Shown: positions 54,141 to 64,000 of the stretch, piece by piece
Layout of the letters: each line of letters begins with the position of its first letter
How positions within the stretch are numbered: position 1 is the first letter of the stretch
DNA from: Enterococcus saccharolyticus subsp. saccharolyticus
Lineage (GTDB): Bacteria > Bacillota > Bacilli > Lactobacillales > Enterococcaceae
NCBI RefSeq assembly: GCF_029023825.1
Contig: NZ_CP118957.1
Coordinates: 1,465,501 to 1,529,500, forward strand
Direction of reading: 5' to 3'
DNA length: 64,000 nt
Program-made: the position numbers and the translations under genes
Notes under the pieces: generated by a model
Seen by the model: only the letters and a program-made list of their open reading frames with translations
Database searches by the model: none
What the model was told of the DNA's origin: nothing

Positions 54141-57100
54141 TTATTTTTCTGCTACTTCGATTAATAAATCTCCTGATGAAATTGGTTCACCTTCTGTAAC
54201 ATATACGTGATCAACTGTTCCGTCAAAACGTGCTTCAATGGATGTTTCCATCTTCATTGCTTCTGTAACTAACAATGTGTCGCCACGTTTTACTTGGTCA
54301 CCTTTTTTCACTAAAACTTGTAAAACAGATCCAGACATTGTTGCACCAATTTGTTCTTTGTTTGTTGGTTCAGCTTTACGCTTAGCAACAACAGTGCTCT
54401 TAATTGAGGTATCTTTCACTGTAATTTCACGACGTTGGCCGTTCAAGTTAAAGAATAATGTACGGTTTCCTTCAATATCCGCATCGCCAATTTCATCTAA
54501 GCGAATAATCAAGTTTTTACCTTTTTCGATTTCAACATTGATTTTTTCACCTGGACGCATCCCATTAAAGAATGTTGGTGTATCCAATACTTTAATATCA
54601 GCAAATTGATCATACGCTTTACGATAAGCTAAGAAAATTTCTGGATACATCAAGTAGCTTAATACTTCATCATGCTGTGGTTCATAACCGATTAATTCAG
54701 CTAACTCTGCTTTAACTTCTTCAAAATCAACTGGTTTTGCCAAAGCACCTGGACGCTCTGTATATGCTGGACGGTCTTTGATGATAATTTTTTGTAATTT
54801 CTCAGGGAATCCACCAGTTGGTTGTCCTAATTCTCCTTGGAAGAAAGTAATCACTGATTCTGGGAAGCTAATTGACTCACCACGTTCATACACATCTTCT
54901 TCTGTTAGATCATTTTGAACCATGAATAACGCCATATCGCCTACTACTTTAGAAGAAGGCGTTACTTTTACGATGTCACCAAACATCATATTCACTGTAT
55001 GGTACATTTTCTTAATTTCATCCCAACGATCGCCTAAGCCAACCGCTTTTGCTTGTTGTTGCAAGTTAGAATATTGTCCACCTGGCATTTCATGCATGTA
55101 TACTTCTGTTTGAGGAACGTTCAAGCCACTTTCAAATGGTTGGTAATACATACGTACATCTTCCCAATAATGGTTTAACTCTTGAACATTTTCAATATTA
55201 ATATCTGGTACACGTTTACCATTTACTAATGCGTAGTATAAACTGCTCATGCTTGGCTGACTAGTATTACTACTCATCGCACTCATTGCCACGTCAACAA
55301 TATCAACACCGGCTGTTACAGCTGCAGAGTAAGTGATAATCCCATTTCCGCTTGTATCATGCGTATGCAAGTGAATCGGTACATCGACTGTATCTTTTAA
55401 TTCACTAATTAAACGATAAGAAGCTTGAGGTTTTAACAATCCTGCCATATCTTTAATAGCAATTGTATGTGCACCTAGCGCTTGTAACTCTTTTGCCATA
55501 TCTTTGTAGTATTGCATTGAATATTTCGCTCTAGAAGGATCATTAATATCTCCTGTATAACAAATGGTTGCTTCAGCAATTTTTCCAGCATCGCGAACAG
55601 CTTGAATACTTTTCTCCATTTGTGGAATCCAGTTCAAGCTATCAAAGATACGGAAGACATCAATTCCTTGATGTGCTGCTTCATTGATAAATTCAACTAA
55701 CACGTTATCTGGATAATTTGAGTAACCTACAGCATTTGAACCACGGAACAACATTTGTAGCAATGTATTTGGCATTTTTTTACGTAAAATACGTAATCTT
55801 TCCCATGGATCTTCTGTTAAGAAACGATAAGCTACGTCAAATGTCGCGCCACCCCACATCTCACTTGAGAATAATTGTGGAATTGCTTCTTCTGTTTTGC
55901 TAGCAATTTTTTCTAAATCATGGGTACGTACACGTGTTGCCAATAAACTTTGATGCGCATCACGGAACGTTGTATCTGTCAACAAGACATTTTTTTGTTC
56001 TTTAATCCACTCAACAACGCCATCTGCACCTTTTGTATCCAAGATGTTTTTAGCCGTTACTAAGTTTTCAACGCGCTCTAATTTTTTCGGCATACGTGGT
56101 TCATCAAAGAAACGTTTTTGTTGTTTCTCGATACCAGGGAAACCATTGACTGTGATTTCACCAATGTATTTCATTGTTTTATTTCCGCGGTCACGAGTAC
56201 GTGGGAATTCAAACAGTTCTGGTGTTGTATCGATGAAAATCGTTTTTGCATCACCGGAACGGAATTGAGGATGACGAACAACATTACGCATAAATGGAAT
56301 ATTTGTTTCCACACCACGGATACGGAATTCTTTCAAGCAACGTTCCATTTTATTAATTGCTTGTTGGAAAGTGGAACCATGTGTACATACTTTTACTAAT
56401 AAAGAGTCAAAGTAAGGTGTTACAACCGCACCAGCGTATGCATTTCCCACATCTAAACGCACACCAAAACCACCTGGTGAACGATACGTATCAATTTTAC
56501 CTGTATCCGGCATAAAACCGTTCAATGGATCTTCTGTTGTGACACGACATTGAATGGCTGCACCTTTAAATGTAATATTTTCTTGCGTTGGAATACCGAT
56601 TTCTGTATGCAAGTTTTTGCCTTGCGCAATTAAAATTTGTGTAGTTACAATATCAATATCTGTAATCATTTCTGTAATTGTATGCTCTACTTGGACACGT
56701 GGGTTTACTTCGATGAAATAGAATTTATCATTTTCTACTAAGAATTCCACTGTTCCAGCATTCACATAATTGACATGTTTCATCAATTGAACCGCTGCAT
56801 TACAGATTGCCGCACGTTGTTCATCATTTAAGGAGACACATGGAGCAACTTCTACAACTTTTTGGTGACGACGTTGAACCGAGCAATCGCGCTCAAATAA
56901 GTGAACAACATTTCCATGAGAGTCCCCTAAAATTTGTACTTCGATATGCTTTGGATTACCGATATATTTTTCAACATATACTTCATCACTACCAAAAGCT
57001 GCTTTCGCTTCACTTTTCGCACGTTCATAACCATCACGTGCTTCTTTTTCATCATGAGCCACACGCATTCCGCGTCCGCCTCCGCCAAGAGCTGCTTTAA

Positions 57101-57569
57101 TCATAACTGGATAGCCATGATTATTGGCGAATTCTAAAACACCTTCAACGGTTTCAACTGGACCATTTGACCCAGGAATGGATTGAATACCTGCTGCAAT
57201 CGCTGCCTCTTTGGCTTTAATTTTATCCCCAAAAATATCTAAATGATGTGGTGTAGGGCCAATGAAAATAATTCCCTCTTCTTCACAACGTTTAGAAAAT
57301 TCTAGGTTTTCTGATAAGAAACCATAACCTGGATGAATCGCTTCAGCGCCTGATTCTTTTGCAACACGAATAATATCTTCAATATCTAAGTAAGCATCAA
57401 TTGGGCGTTTGCCTTTACCGACTAAATACGCTTCATCTGCTTTAAAACGATGAACAGAATATTCATCTTCCTCTGCATAGATTGCTACTGTTTTTATTTT
57501 TAATTCTACACACGCTCGAAATACTCGAATCGCGATTTCTCCACGGTTCGCAACAAGAATTTTTTTCAT
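54141..57569 (-). CDS. pyc: pyruvate carboxylase
   Basis: Pyc converts pyruvate and bicarbonate to oxaloacetate using ATP and biotin, feeding aspartate synthesis. Of 1142 residues, the first about 450 are biotin carboxylase (EAIHPGYGFLSEN, GGGGRGMRVAH, EVNPRVQVEHTITE), the middle is the carboxyltransferase (LLTDTTFRDAHQSLLATRVR, HLHTHDTSGN), and the end is the biotinyl domain with VTEAMKMETSI, Lys being biotinylated. Start is ATG 57569 after AGGAG. It lies 27 nt after ftsW, the order seen in Bacillus. Confidence 0.97.
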   Translation of the reverse strand: MKKILVANRGEIAIRVFRACVELKIKTVAIYAEEDEYSVHRFKADEAYLVGKGKRPIDAYLDIEDIIRVAKESGAEAIHPGYGFLSENLEFSKRCEEEGIIFIGPTPHHLDIFGDKIKAKEAAIAAGIQSIPGSNGPVETVEGVLEFANNHGYPVMIKAALGGGGRGMRVAHDEKEARDGYERAKSEAKAAFGSDEVYVEKYIGNPKHIEVQILGDSHGNVVHLFERDCSVQRRHQKVVEVAPCVSLNDEQRAAICNAAVQLMKHVNYVNAGTVEFLVENDKFYFIEVNPRVQVEHTITEMITDIDIVTTQILIAQGKNLHTEIGIPTQENITFKGAAIQCRVTTEDPLNGFMPDTGKIDTYRSPGGFGVRLDVGNAYAGAVVTPYFDSLLVKVCTHGSTFQQAINKMERCLKEFRIRGVETNIPFMRNVVRHPQFRSGDAKTIFIDTTPELFEFPRTRDRGNKTMKYIGEITVNGFPGIEKQQKRFFDEPRMPKKLERVENLVTAKNILDTKGADGVVEWIKEQKNVLLTDTTFRDAHQSLLATRVRTHDLEKIASKTEEAIPQLFSSEMWGGATFDVAYRFLTEDPWERLRILRKKMPNTLLQMLFRGSNAVGYSNYPDNVLVEFINEAAHQGIDVFRIFDSLNWIPQMEKSIQAVRDAGKIAEATICYTGDINDPSRAKYSMQYYKDMAKELQALGAHTIAIKDMAGLLKPQASYRLISELKDTVDVPIHLHTHDTSGNGIITYSAAVTAGVDIVDVAMSAMSSNTSQPSMSSLYYALVNGKRVPDINIENVQELNHYWEDVRMYYQPFESGLNVPQTEVYMHEMPGGQYSNLQQQAKAVGLGDRWDEIKKMYHTVNMMFGDIVKVTPSSKVVGDMALFMVQNDLTEEDVYERGESISFPESVITFFQGELGQPTGGFPEKLQKIIIKDRPAYTERPGALAKPVDFEEVKAELAELIGYEPQHDEVLSYLMYPEIFLAYRKAYDQFADIKVLDTPTFFNGMRPGEKINVEIEKGKNLIIRLDEIGDADIEGNRTLFFNLNGQRREITVKDTSIKSTVVAKRKAEPTNKEQIGATMSGSVLQVLVKKGDQVKRGDTLLVTEAMKMETSIEARFDGTVDHVYVTEGEPISSGDLLIEVAEK

Positions 57570-57595
57570 CAAACCACTCCTCTTTCACTTCTATA

Positions 57596-58762
57596 TCAAT
57601 AATTTAATTGATAGCTTTTTTTCTTTTCATCCGCACTAATATTCAGTACAAAACCAATACAGATAGAAAATACCAGTAAACTGGAACCACCCTGACTGAT
57701 AAACGGGAACGTAATTCCGGTTAAAGGAATAATACCCGTAATTCCACCTAGGTTGATAAATACTGAAATTAAAAACAATGAGCCAATTCCGATACACATC
57801 ATCGAATTGAACGCATCATTTGAACGAATGCCAATTAATATGATACGTGCAATCATATAAAATAATAAACCTAAAATAATGATTGCCACGATTAGTCCTA
57901 ATTCTTCCACCACTATTGAAAATGCAAAATCGGTATGGGCAAATTTAAGGAATCCTTTTTTTTGAATACTATTACCTAAACCACGACCTAATAGTCCACC
58001 ATTAAACATCGCGTAATAGCCATGAATTAGTTGGTGACCTTTCCCAAATTCATCACCGAATGGATCGCGAAAAATCGCAAAGCGGGATATAACGTGTGCT
58101 GGTAAAAAATATTTCCCGACAAGATTAACTAAAGTGACAGTCAAAAAACTACCCACTATCCCAATAATGCCAGTATATAATGTATAGAGGTAATTAACCC
58201 CACTACTTAACAACATAATCATCACTAACAAAACAATAACTGCTGCGTTCCCAAAATCGGGATAACACATGATGACAACAATTTGAAGTCCAATAATCAT
58301 TAACAAACCTTTGACACTGGCAAAAAAATCTTCATGAATCATATGTTGACGTTGTGCTAGATTGGTAGCTAAAAACCATATCACGATCAATTTCAGAAAT
58401 TCTACCGGCTGAATGGTTCCTAGACTTCCCAGTTTAATCCATCCATACGCTCCATTTGTTGCTTCTTTATCAAATAAAAAAACCACAAATAACGAAAGGG
58501 TGACAATAATCATCACGATTTGTAACAATTTCTTATTTTTTAAAAAATCTGTCTTCATCTTGTAAATAACAAAAATCGTAAATAAACTTAACAGCCAAAA
58601 AGCAAATTGTAATAATGCTTGACGGGTTGTACTCTGTCCACTTTCTAGCATAACATACGTTGTAGTACTATAAACCATCATTAGCCCAACAACGCTCAAA
58701 ATAAGATACGGGATCAGGATACCTAAGTCTAACAGGTGCCGTTTTTTTATATCTTTAGGCAA
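57596..58762 (-). CDS. ftsW: FtsW/RodA/SpoVE family protein, probably FtsW
   Basis: SEDS-family glycosyltransferase for septal peptidoglycan. The 388-residue protein has about ten helices and the family signatures LGTIQPVEFLKLIVI, GHQLIHGYYAMFNGGLLGRG and TGIIPLTGITFPFISQGGSS. The order ylaN-ftsW-pyc is that of the ftsW locus in Firmicutes, which favours FtsW over RodA. It starts 3 nt after the ylaN stop. Confidence 0.92.
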   Translation of the reverse strand: MPKDIKKRHLLDLGILIPYLILSVVGLMMVYSTTTYVMLESGQSTTRQALLQFAFWLLSLFTIFVIYKMKTDFLKNKKLLQIVMIIVTLSLFVVFLFDKEATNGAYGWIKLGSLGTIQPVEFLKLIVIWFLATNLAQRQHMIHEDFFASVKGLLMIIGLQIVVIMCYPDFGNAAVIVLLVMIMLLSSGVNYLYTLYTGIIGIVGSFLTVTLVNLVGKYFLPAHVISRFAIFRDPFGDEFGKGHQLIHGYYAMFNGGLLGRGLGNSIQKKGFLKFAHTDFAFSIVVEELGLIVAIIILGLLFYMIARIILIGIRSNDAFNSMMCIGIGSLFLISVFINLGGITGIIPLTGITFPFISQGGSSLLVFSICIGFVLNISADEKKKSYQLNY

Positions 58763-58765
58763 GTC

Positions 58766-59065
58766 CTAAACCTCCTTGCCTATTTCGTTTGCCCGTGTTT
58801 CCTCGTATACTTCATTGTATAGTTGATTCAAGTCTTTTTCTAAATCACTTAATAATTGTTGACCTACTTCATTTGCGACAATTCCTAAACGAATAGCGAA
58901 TGTAACCTGCCTTGACAAACCATACATTTGAGTATCTACAACTTCTTCAAAAGCCTTACATTGAGAAATACATAAGCTATTTTTTTGATTGCGAATTAAC
59001 ATACGAATACGATCTGCTTCTTGTACAAGAAGATCTAATGCTAGTTCTGGAGAAATAGATCCCAT
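58766..59065 (-). CDS. ylaN: YlaN family protein (DUF1507)
   Basis: A 99-residue helical protein matching YlaN: SISPELALDLLVQEADRIRM, LCISQCKAFEEVVDTQMYGL and QVTFAIRLGIVANEVGQQLL. It is reported as essential in Bacillus under low iron and linked to Fur. It is the first gene of the ylaN-ftsW-pyc unit. ATG 59065 follows AGGAGGGAGCG, and a TATAAT -10 lies about 35 nt upstream on the minus strand (59095-59100). Confidence 0.92.
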   Translation of the reverse strand: MGSISPELALDLLVQEADRIRMLIRNQKNSLCISQCKAFEEVVDTQMYGLSRQVTFAIRLGIVANEVGQQLLSDLEKDLNQLYNEVYEETRANEIGKEV

Positions 59066-59384
59066 TTTCGCTCCCTCCTATCTTTCGTTTCATTATTATA
59101 GCACAACTTTCTATAGAATTGGATGTTTCAAATCACTAAGTTTTAACAAAAAATTGATAAAAACGAACAAAATCTTTGTAAATCACGTTTTTTTAAGAAG
59201 TTCAAACAAAATTCCGCTATATTTTTTTTATTCATTCGCTTTTCTTACAACCATTCAAACAATTTGTGAAACATCAACCGAATATGAAACATTTAGCCGC
59301 TTTCTATTGTAACTAAAATAAATCAAAACCTTATTATATCAACTTTTTATTTAGTCAATTCTTAAAGTTTCCCACAGATTGACA
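59066..59384. other. intergenic gap between ylaN and typA
   Basis: Over 300 AT-rich bases. It holds the ylaN -10 (59095-59100) near its left end; otherwise I see poly-T/A runs but no gene or conserved RNA. Confidence 0.5.
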
Positions 59385-59419
59385 AAAAAAGCCATCGAAA
59401 TTCCTTCGATGGCTTTTTT
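59385..59419 (-). terminator. typA terminator
   Basis: Fifteen-base arms AAAAAAGCCATCGAA and TTCGATGGCTTTTTT around ATTCC. Confidence 0.9.
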
Positions 59420-59428
59420 AAAATAAAA

Positions 59429-61264
59429 TTATTCAGCTTTTTTCTTTTTCTTCGCTGCTTTTTCACGTTCGTTTTTGTTTAAGATTTGTTTACGTAAACG
59501 AATGCTTTCTGGCGTTACTTCACAGTACTCATCGTCATTTAAAAATTCTAAAGACTCTTCTAAAGATAAAATACGTGGTTTTTTGATAACTGACGTTTGG
59601 TCTTTATTAGCCGAACGCACGTTAGTCATTTGTTTTGCTTTTGTAATATTAACTGTTAAGTCGTTATCACGAGAATTCTCCCCAACAATCATACCTTCAT
59701 ATACTTCTGTTGTTGGTTCTACAAAAACTGTTCCACGTTCTTCAATACTCATAATAGAGTAAGTTGTCGCTTTACCTGTATCAATAGAAACTAACGCACC
59801 GTGGTGACGACCACCAATTTGTGTTGGAATCATTGGTAAGTATTGATCGAATGTGTGGTTCATAATTCCATAGCCACGTGTCATTGATAAGAATTCATTT
59901 GTATAACCGATTAATCCACGAGCTGGTGCCAAGAAGACAAGTCTTACTTGACCATTTCCTGTATTAATCATATCTTGCATTTCTGCTTTACGTGTACCTA
60001 AAGATTCGATAACTGAACCCATATATTCTTCTGGTGTGTCAATTTGTACACGTTCAAAAGGTTCACATTTCACACCGTCAATTTCACGTTCGATAACTTC
60101 AGGGCGTGATACTTGTAATTCATAGCCTTCGCGTCGCATATTTTCAATTAAAATTGATAAATGCAATTCACCACGACCAGAAACTGTCCATGAATCAGGT
60201 CCAAGTGGTTCAACACGTAAAGATACATCTGTTTGTAATTCTGACATTAAACGTTCTTCAATTTTACGAGAAGTGATATATTTACCTTCACGACCAGCAA
60301 AAGGAGAGTTATTTACTAAGAATGTCATTTGTAACGTTGGCTCATCAATATGCAGAATTGGTAACGCATCTTGATGGCTTGCAGGTGTTACTGTTTCTCC
60401 TACAAAGATATCTTCCATACCAGAAACAGCAATTAAGTCACCCGCTTGCGCTTCTTGAATTTCGACTTTTTGTAAACCGAAGAAACCAAATAATTTTGTT
60501 ACACGGAATTGTTTAACAGAACCGTCTAATTTCATTAAGGCTACACTGTCGCCAACTTTAATTCTTCCACGGAAGACACGACCAATACCAATACGTCCTA
60601 CGTAATCATTGTAATCTAATAAAGATACTTGGAATTGTAATGGTTCATCGCTATTATCAACTGGAGCAGGAATGTTTTCTAAGATAGTATCAAAAATTGG
60701 TGCCATTGTTTTTTCTTGATCTGCTGGATCATCTGATAAGCTAGATGTTCCGTTTAATGCTGATGCATAAATAACTGGGAAATCTAATTGATCATCATCT
60801 GCACCTAATTCAATAAATAATTCTAATACTTCATCAACAACGTGTTCTGGACGAGCAGAAGGTTTGTCAATTTTATTTACAACAACGATTGGTGTTACGC
60901 GTTGTTCCAAAGCTTTTTTCAATACGAAACGTGTTTGAGGCATTGTTCCTTCGTAAGCATCTACGACTAATACTACACCGTCTACCATTTTCATGATACG
61001 TTCAACTTCTCCACCGAAGTCCGCGTGTCCAGGAGTATCCATGATGTTGATACGAGTTCCTTTGTAATCTACAGCAGTATTTTTTGCTAAGATTGTAATT
61101 CCGCGTTCTTTTTCAATGGCATTAGAGTCCATTGCACGTTCTTGTAATTGTGTACGCGCATCCAATGTATCGGATTGTTTTAATAATTCATCTACTAATG
61201 TTGTTTTACCGTGGTCGACGTGGGCAATAATAGCTACGTTTCTAATATCATCTCTATGTTTCAA
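59429..61264 (-). CDS. typA: GTPase TypA/BipA
   Basis: A ribosome-binding translational GTPase involved in ribosome assembly and stress and cold adaptation. The 611 residues have G1 [10 protein letters not shown]2 RGITILAK, G3 DTPGHADF and G4 [10 protein letters not shown], the EF-G-like domains and the BipA C-terminal domain ([18 protein letters not shown]-like [20 protein letters not shown]). The tail is lysine-rich. Length is standard. Confidence 0.96.
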   Translation of the reverse strand: MKHRDDIRNVAIIAHVDHGKTTLVDELLKQSDTLDARTQLQERAMDSNAIEKERGITILAKNTAVDYKGTRINIMDTPGHADFGGEVERIMKMVDGVVLVVDAYEGTMPQTRFVLKKALEQRVTPIVVVNKIDKPSARPEHVVDEVLELFIELGADDDQLDFPVIYASALNGTSSLSDDPADQEKTMAPIFDTILENIPAPVDNSDEPLQFQVSLLDYNDYVGRIGIGRVFRGRIKVGDSVALMKLDGSVKQFRVTKLFGFFGLQKVEIQEAQAGDLIAVSGMEDIFVGETVTPASHQDALPILHIDEPTLQMTFLVNNSPFAGREGKYITSRKIEERLMSELQTDVSLRVEPLGPDSWTVSGRGELHLSILIENMRREGYELQVSRPEVIEREIDGVKCEPFERVQIDTPEEYMGSVIESLGTRKAEMQDMINTGNGQVRLVFLAPARGLIGYTNEFLSMTRGYGIMNHTFDQYLPMIPTQIGGRHHGALVSIDTGKATTYSIMSIEERGTVFVEPTTEVYEGMIVGENSRDNDLTVNITKAKQMTNVRSANKDQTSVIKKPRILSLEESLEFLNDDEYCEVTPESIRLRKQILNKNEREKAAKKKKKAE

Positions 61265-61381
61265 TTTTATTTGCTCCTTTTAATTTGGCTTTACACTTGA
61301 CGAGTAATTATAACAAATAATCTTTCTGAAAACTAGTGAAAAGTTTTCAGTTGCACATTTTTTTTCAAAAAAAGAAAAAAC

Positions 61382-61409
61382 TTCAAAGTTAGGGGTTGCT
61401 AACTCTGAA
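61382..61409 (-). terminator. terminator after the inositol monophosphatase gene
   Basis: Arms TTCAAAGTTAG and CTAACTCTGAA (one mismatch); on the minus strand it is followed by a T-run. Confidence 0.75.
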
Positions 61410-61419
61410 ATTTTCCATC

Positions 61420-62196
61420 TTAATTATTCGCTTGTTGTGATAATACTAACATTTCTTCGTATGCGTGAGGAGTTCCTGCTAAGAAACGCTCACGACCATC
61501 TAATTTTAATTTTCGACCAGTGATATGGCTCATTTTCATCCCTAAGGCTTCAATTAAGACACCACCGGCTGCATAATCCCAAGGAGCAAGATTTGAAACA
61601 TAACCAACGCGACGGCCTAACACCATCCCCATTAATTCTAATCCAGCACACCCAGACATACGAACGCCCATCGAACGATCTCCCATAATTTGTGCATTAT
61701 GACTATTTCGGGCATACATTGCAGCATTCATGCCCAATAAGCCTTCACTTAAAGGAATATCTGCTGGTTGAGGAACGCGTTCTTCATTTAAGAATACTCC
61801 GATGTCACGACCACCCCATAAAAGTTGTCCTTTCATCACGTCATAAATAAATCCTAATATACCTTGACCTTCTTCATAAACTGCTAGCATGATACAAAAA
61901 TTTTCGCGTTCTAATACAAAATTCATTGTACCATCAACCGGATCAATAATGAATACACGACCACTCCATTTGTCCAAATGATCTTGTCCATTCTCTTCGC
62001 CTAAAATTCTAGCTTGTGGATCAAAAGCAACAATTTTTTTCACAAAATAATCTTGTGTCATTTTGTCAACATTGGTGACTAAATCTTTGCGATCCGTTTT
62101 AGTATCAACTGTTAATTGATTAGCCAAAAGTGCGGTTTTAATCATTTCACCTGCTTCAGTCATCCAGTGCTTGATTTCACTAATTAATATTTGCAT
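61420..62196 (-). CDS. inositol monophosphatase family protein (SuhB-like)
   Basis: A 258-residue Mg2+-dependent phosphatase: LGEENGQDHLDKWSGRVFII, the motif IDPVDGTMNFV with the metal Asp pair, and the late PWDYAAGGVLIEALG. Substrates of relatives include inositol-1-phosphate, 3'-phosphoadenosine-5'-phosphate and NADP. It lies 5 nt after the UPF0223 gene. ATG 62196 has AAAGGATAACC upstream. Confidence 0.9.
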   Translation of the reverse strand: MQILISEIKHWMTEAGEMIKTALLANQLTVDTKTDRKDLVTNVDKMTQDYFVKKIVAFDPQARILGEENGQDHLDKWSGRVFIIDPVDGTMNFVLERENFCIMLAVYEEGQGILGFIYDVMKGQLLWGGRDIGVFLNEERVPQPADIPLSEGLLGMNAAMYARNSHNAQIMGDRSMGVRMSGCAGLELMGMVLGRRVGYVSNLAPWDYAAGGVLIEALGMKMSHITGRKLKLDGRERFLAGTPHAYEEMLVLSQQANN

Positions 62197-62201
62197 GATG
62201 G

Positions 62202-62477
62202 TTATCCTTTCATTTTCAACTTACCAGTAGAATTATTTTTCGCTTCTTGTACTGTTCGATACAACGAATAACCAGATAACTCTTCAAATTCTCTACCTAA
62301 GCGACGTTCTTCACCAATGCTACGAACGACTGTTTTAAATGCTTGATGTGTTTTCAAAAATTTTTCTGTAGGTATACCTTTTTCATAAGCTTGTTCTAAT
62401 GCATCCCACATGTTCATGACTAGCACCATTTCATCTGTTGTCCAGTCTAAATTTAAAGGATATTGATACTCTCTCAT
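62202..62477 (-). CDS. UPF0223 family protein (YktA type)
   Basis: A 91-residue helical protein of UPF0223: YQYPLNLDWTTDEMVLVMNM, EKFLKTHQAFKTVVRSIGEE, EFEELSGYSLYRTVQEAKN. Function unknown, but it is typically next to an inositol monophosphatase and typA, as here. ATG 62477 follows GAGGGAAC. Confidence 0.9.
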   Translation of the reverse strand: MREYQYPLNLDWTTDEMVLVMNMWDALEQAYEKGIPTEKFLKTHQAFKTVVRSIGEERRLGREFEELSGYSLYRTVQEAKNNSTGKLKMKG

Positions 62478-62557
62478 ATAGTTCCCTCACTTTACTCTCT
62501 TCTTGTTTAGTTTATCATAGATATCTTACGAGTAAAACAATTGTCTTGAAAATGAAA

Positions 62558-62580
62558 AAAAGCTGATTTTCTCAGCTTTT
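62558..62580 (-). terminator. terminator after the yxeA pseudogene
   Basis: Arms AAAAGCTGA and TCAGCTTTT. Confidence 0.75.
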
Positions 62581-62951
62581 TACTCTAATTTTTCTAATGC
62601 TTTTTGTGGTACTTCTTCTTTTGATATTTCTTCATAGGTTTCGACGTGAGCACCTTTATTGGTTAATTTTAAATAGTGCCCTACTTTTAATTCGGAAATC
62701 CCATTAAAAGCAATCGGTCTTGTTTTGCCATTCTCATCGACTGCTACTTGTTCATAAGAAGCTGTCCCATAACCATTTACACTATCTGCTTTTTTGGTTT
62801 TTACATACACATAGCCTTCTTTCACCATAGGATTCAATTGATCTAAAATACCAGCAAGCTATCCGGATGATTGATTCGTATAAAGCGTTGTAGCAAACAA
62901 TCCTCCTACCGCTAATAAAAGAATACCACCAATTTTTGCCATTAATTTCAT
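62580..62951 (-). pseudogene. YxeA family (DUF1093) protein with internal stop
   Basis: The frame starts at ATG 62951 after GGAGG with a signal-like segment MKLMAKIGGILLLAVGGLFA. Codon 31 is TAG (62859-62861), and the same frame goes on as LAGILDQLNPMVKEGYVYVK with the family body (NGYGTASYEQVAVDENGKTR, then AFNGISELKVGHYLKL) to TAA 62580. YxeA proteins are small exported proteins seen near peptide-antibiotic genes. A downstream start would give a 85-residue product without a signal, so export would be lost. Confidence 0.8.
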
Positions 62952-63075
62952 TATTGTTTCCTCCATCTTCGTTTTGATACCTTTATTTTAATAGAAGAAA
63001 AATAATTATTATTCAGTCTCTAGTCCGAAAAAATTCTTAGGGTTTTGTCACGACAATCGATGACGAAAAACATTT

Positions 63076-63669
63076 TTATTCCAACAATGCTCTATCATAA
63101 ATCGTGTAATCACAACGATAAACAAATAAATATTGTCCATCAATCAATAATCCCGTACTCTTTGGCACGTCTGTTTTGTATAACGAGACATTATTTCCAC
63201 CATAAGTAGCAAGCGGTGTCCCGTTTTGGCTACGAATTAACACAACTTTTTCTTTACCTGAAAAAGAATTTTTAAAGTCATTAACTAATGAATTAATGAC
63301 TGGTACACCTCGTTGAATAGTTTGAGCATCGACCGTTTCCGCATACTTATCAAAAACATTTTCTAATCCTTTTTCAGCAATAATCATTGATGAACCGACA
63401 TGATGCATTTCTTTATTGCCAATCGTAATTTGGATAACTGAAGAATCCGCTGTCTCTGCATTTGTATCAAAGGTTGTATCGCGTTCAATTAAGACGGATT
63501 TCCCAGTAATTTTATCAATTAATTGACTTTGTTCATCATATGTCTGAATAACCATTTCAAGCCCTTTAAAACTTTCCTCAAATCCTTTAAACCACATTTT
63601 AATATCTTGACAACCAGCAAGAAACATCATCGATAAGACCATTGAGATAATTAGTGTTTTTTTCTTCAT
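63076..63669 (-). CDS. DUF5052-type lipoprotein
   Basis: A 197-residue secreted lipoprotein: signal MKKKTLIISMVLSMMFLAGC with lipobox LAGC, then DIKMWFKGFEESFKGLEMVI and a domain with TGKSVLIERDTTFD and ITIGNKEMHHVGSSMIIAEK. This fits the DUF5052 family of Lactobacillales. Function unknown. ATG 63669 follows AAAGGAG. It lies upstream of the yxeA pseudogene and downstream of lpdA, separated from the latter by a strong terminator. Confidence 0.85.
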   Translation of the reverse strand: MKKKTLIISMVLSMMFLAGCQDIKMWFKGFEESFKGLEMVIQTYDEQSQLIDKITGKSVLIERDTTFDTNAETADSSVIQITIGNKEMHHVGSSMIIAEKGLENVFDKYAETVDAQTIQRGVPVINSLVNDFKNSFSGKEKVVLIRSQNGTPLATYGGNNVSLYKTDVPKSTGLLIDGQYLFVYRCDYTIYDRALLE

Positions 63670-63772
63670 TGTTTTTGCTCCTTTATAAAAATAAGTACTT
63701 GCAACTTAAATATAGTTGAATTTACTTATTTATTCATCCGCCTAGAGAACGATTACATGTATGGGAAAACAA

Positions 63773-63805
63773 AAAAAGAGCTATCGCAACACGATAGCTC
63801 TTTTT
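63773..63805 (-). terminator. lpdA terminator
   Basis: Fourteen-base arms AAAAAGAGCTATCG and CGATAGCTCTTTTT around a 5-nt loop. Confidence 0.88.
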
Positions 63806-63813
63806 GATTCATC

Positions 63814-64000
63814 TTACGCGTGAATTGGTAAACCTAAAGCCAATTCAGAAGCATCCATAACGATTTCACCTAATGATGGGTGAGGATGGATTGTTAATGC
63901 GATATCTTCTGCATTCATACCTGATTCAATAGCTAACGCTAATTCAGAAACCATATCTGATGCACTGATACCAGCAACTTGAGCTCCGATAAGAACGTGA
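63814..64000 (-). CDS. lpdA: dihydrolipoyl dehydrogenase (E3), 3' end only
   Basis: The last 61 codons of an E3 flavoprotein, which reoxidises dihydrolipoamide in 2-oxo acid dehydrogenase complexes. [20 protein letters not shown] and the dimer-interface catalytic motif [16 protein letters not shown] (His-Glu pair) are diagnostic. The terminator that follows marks it as the last gene of its operon, as the E3 gene is in the pyruvate dehydrogenase operon; the other subunits would lie beyond the right edge. Confidence 0.9.
   Translation of the reverse strand, partial: HVLIGAQVAGISASDMVSELALAIESGMNAEDIALTIHPHPSLGEIVMDASELALGLPIHA

Overview
The window reads as a chromosomal segment of a low-GC Gram-positive coccus of the order Lactobacillales, most likely an Enterococcus. 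The grounds are gene order and gene content: ylaN-ftsW-pyc, ylbF-ylbG-rsmD-coaD followed by a PDZ/Lon-type protease, nrdR-dnaB-dnaI, polA-mutM-coaE, trmK with a Nif3-like gene, a DUF1149 protein and a DUF5052-type lipoprotein. Shine-Dalgarno sites are strong and hairpin/T-run terminators are numerous. I cannot name the species. I saw no rRNA, tRNA, insertion sequence, prophage or CRISPR array.

Layout. 1-11 kb: 3' part of thrC, a frameshifted M28 peptidase, queG facing an ECF S component, a CorA transporter, an SDR, a deoxyribosyltransferase-like gene, an Eis-like acetyltransferase, and lepA. 11-14 kb: an AT-rich accessory patch with two matching direct-repeat promoters, three small ORFs, mepB and an orphan cas6. 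14-18.5 kb: dicarboxylate-type symporter, PucR-type regulator, AI-2E family permease. 18.6-22.4 kb: a Pot-like ABC operon plus an amidohydrolase in which all five genes are broken. 22.4-29.3 kb: clpB under a CtsR operator, then small membrane genes and further pseudogenes (DUF3021 remnant, glutathione peroxidase, GNAT, a small unknown). 29.2-43.5 kb, almost all on the minus strand: flippase-like protein, diacylglycerol kinase family, pepT, Nif3-like, trmK, the primosome genes dnaI-dnaB-nrdR, and coaE-mutM-polA, ending with a BI-1 protein and a MaoC-like protein. 43.5-64 kb: murC, sprT-like, tex, a phosphoesterase, a PDZ/Lon protease, coaD, rsmD, a 90-bp tandem array, ylbG-ylbF, a CAP-associated protein, pyc, ftsW, ylaN, typA, suhB-like, UPF0223, a yxeA pseudogene, a lipoprotein and the 3' end of the E3 (lpdA) gene.

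The housekeeping blocks serve DNA replication and repair (polA, mutM, dnaB, dnaI, nrdR), coenzyme A synthesis (coaD, coaE), cell wall and division (murC, ftsW), translation and ribosome assembly (lepA, typA, rsmD, trmK, queG) and central metabolism (pyc, lpdA). The accessory material is of two kinds: active-looking small genes under a shared promoter design (11-12.4 kb), and a decaying stretch from 18.6 to 29.3 kb.

The observations most worth following are the paired 21-bp-phased direct repeats with identical placement relative to the -10 boxes, the orphan Cas6, the 90-bp tandem array inside the ylbG-rsmD interval, and the operon-wide decay next to an intact PucR regulator.
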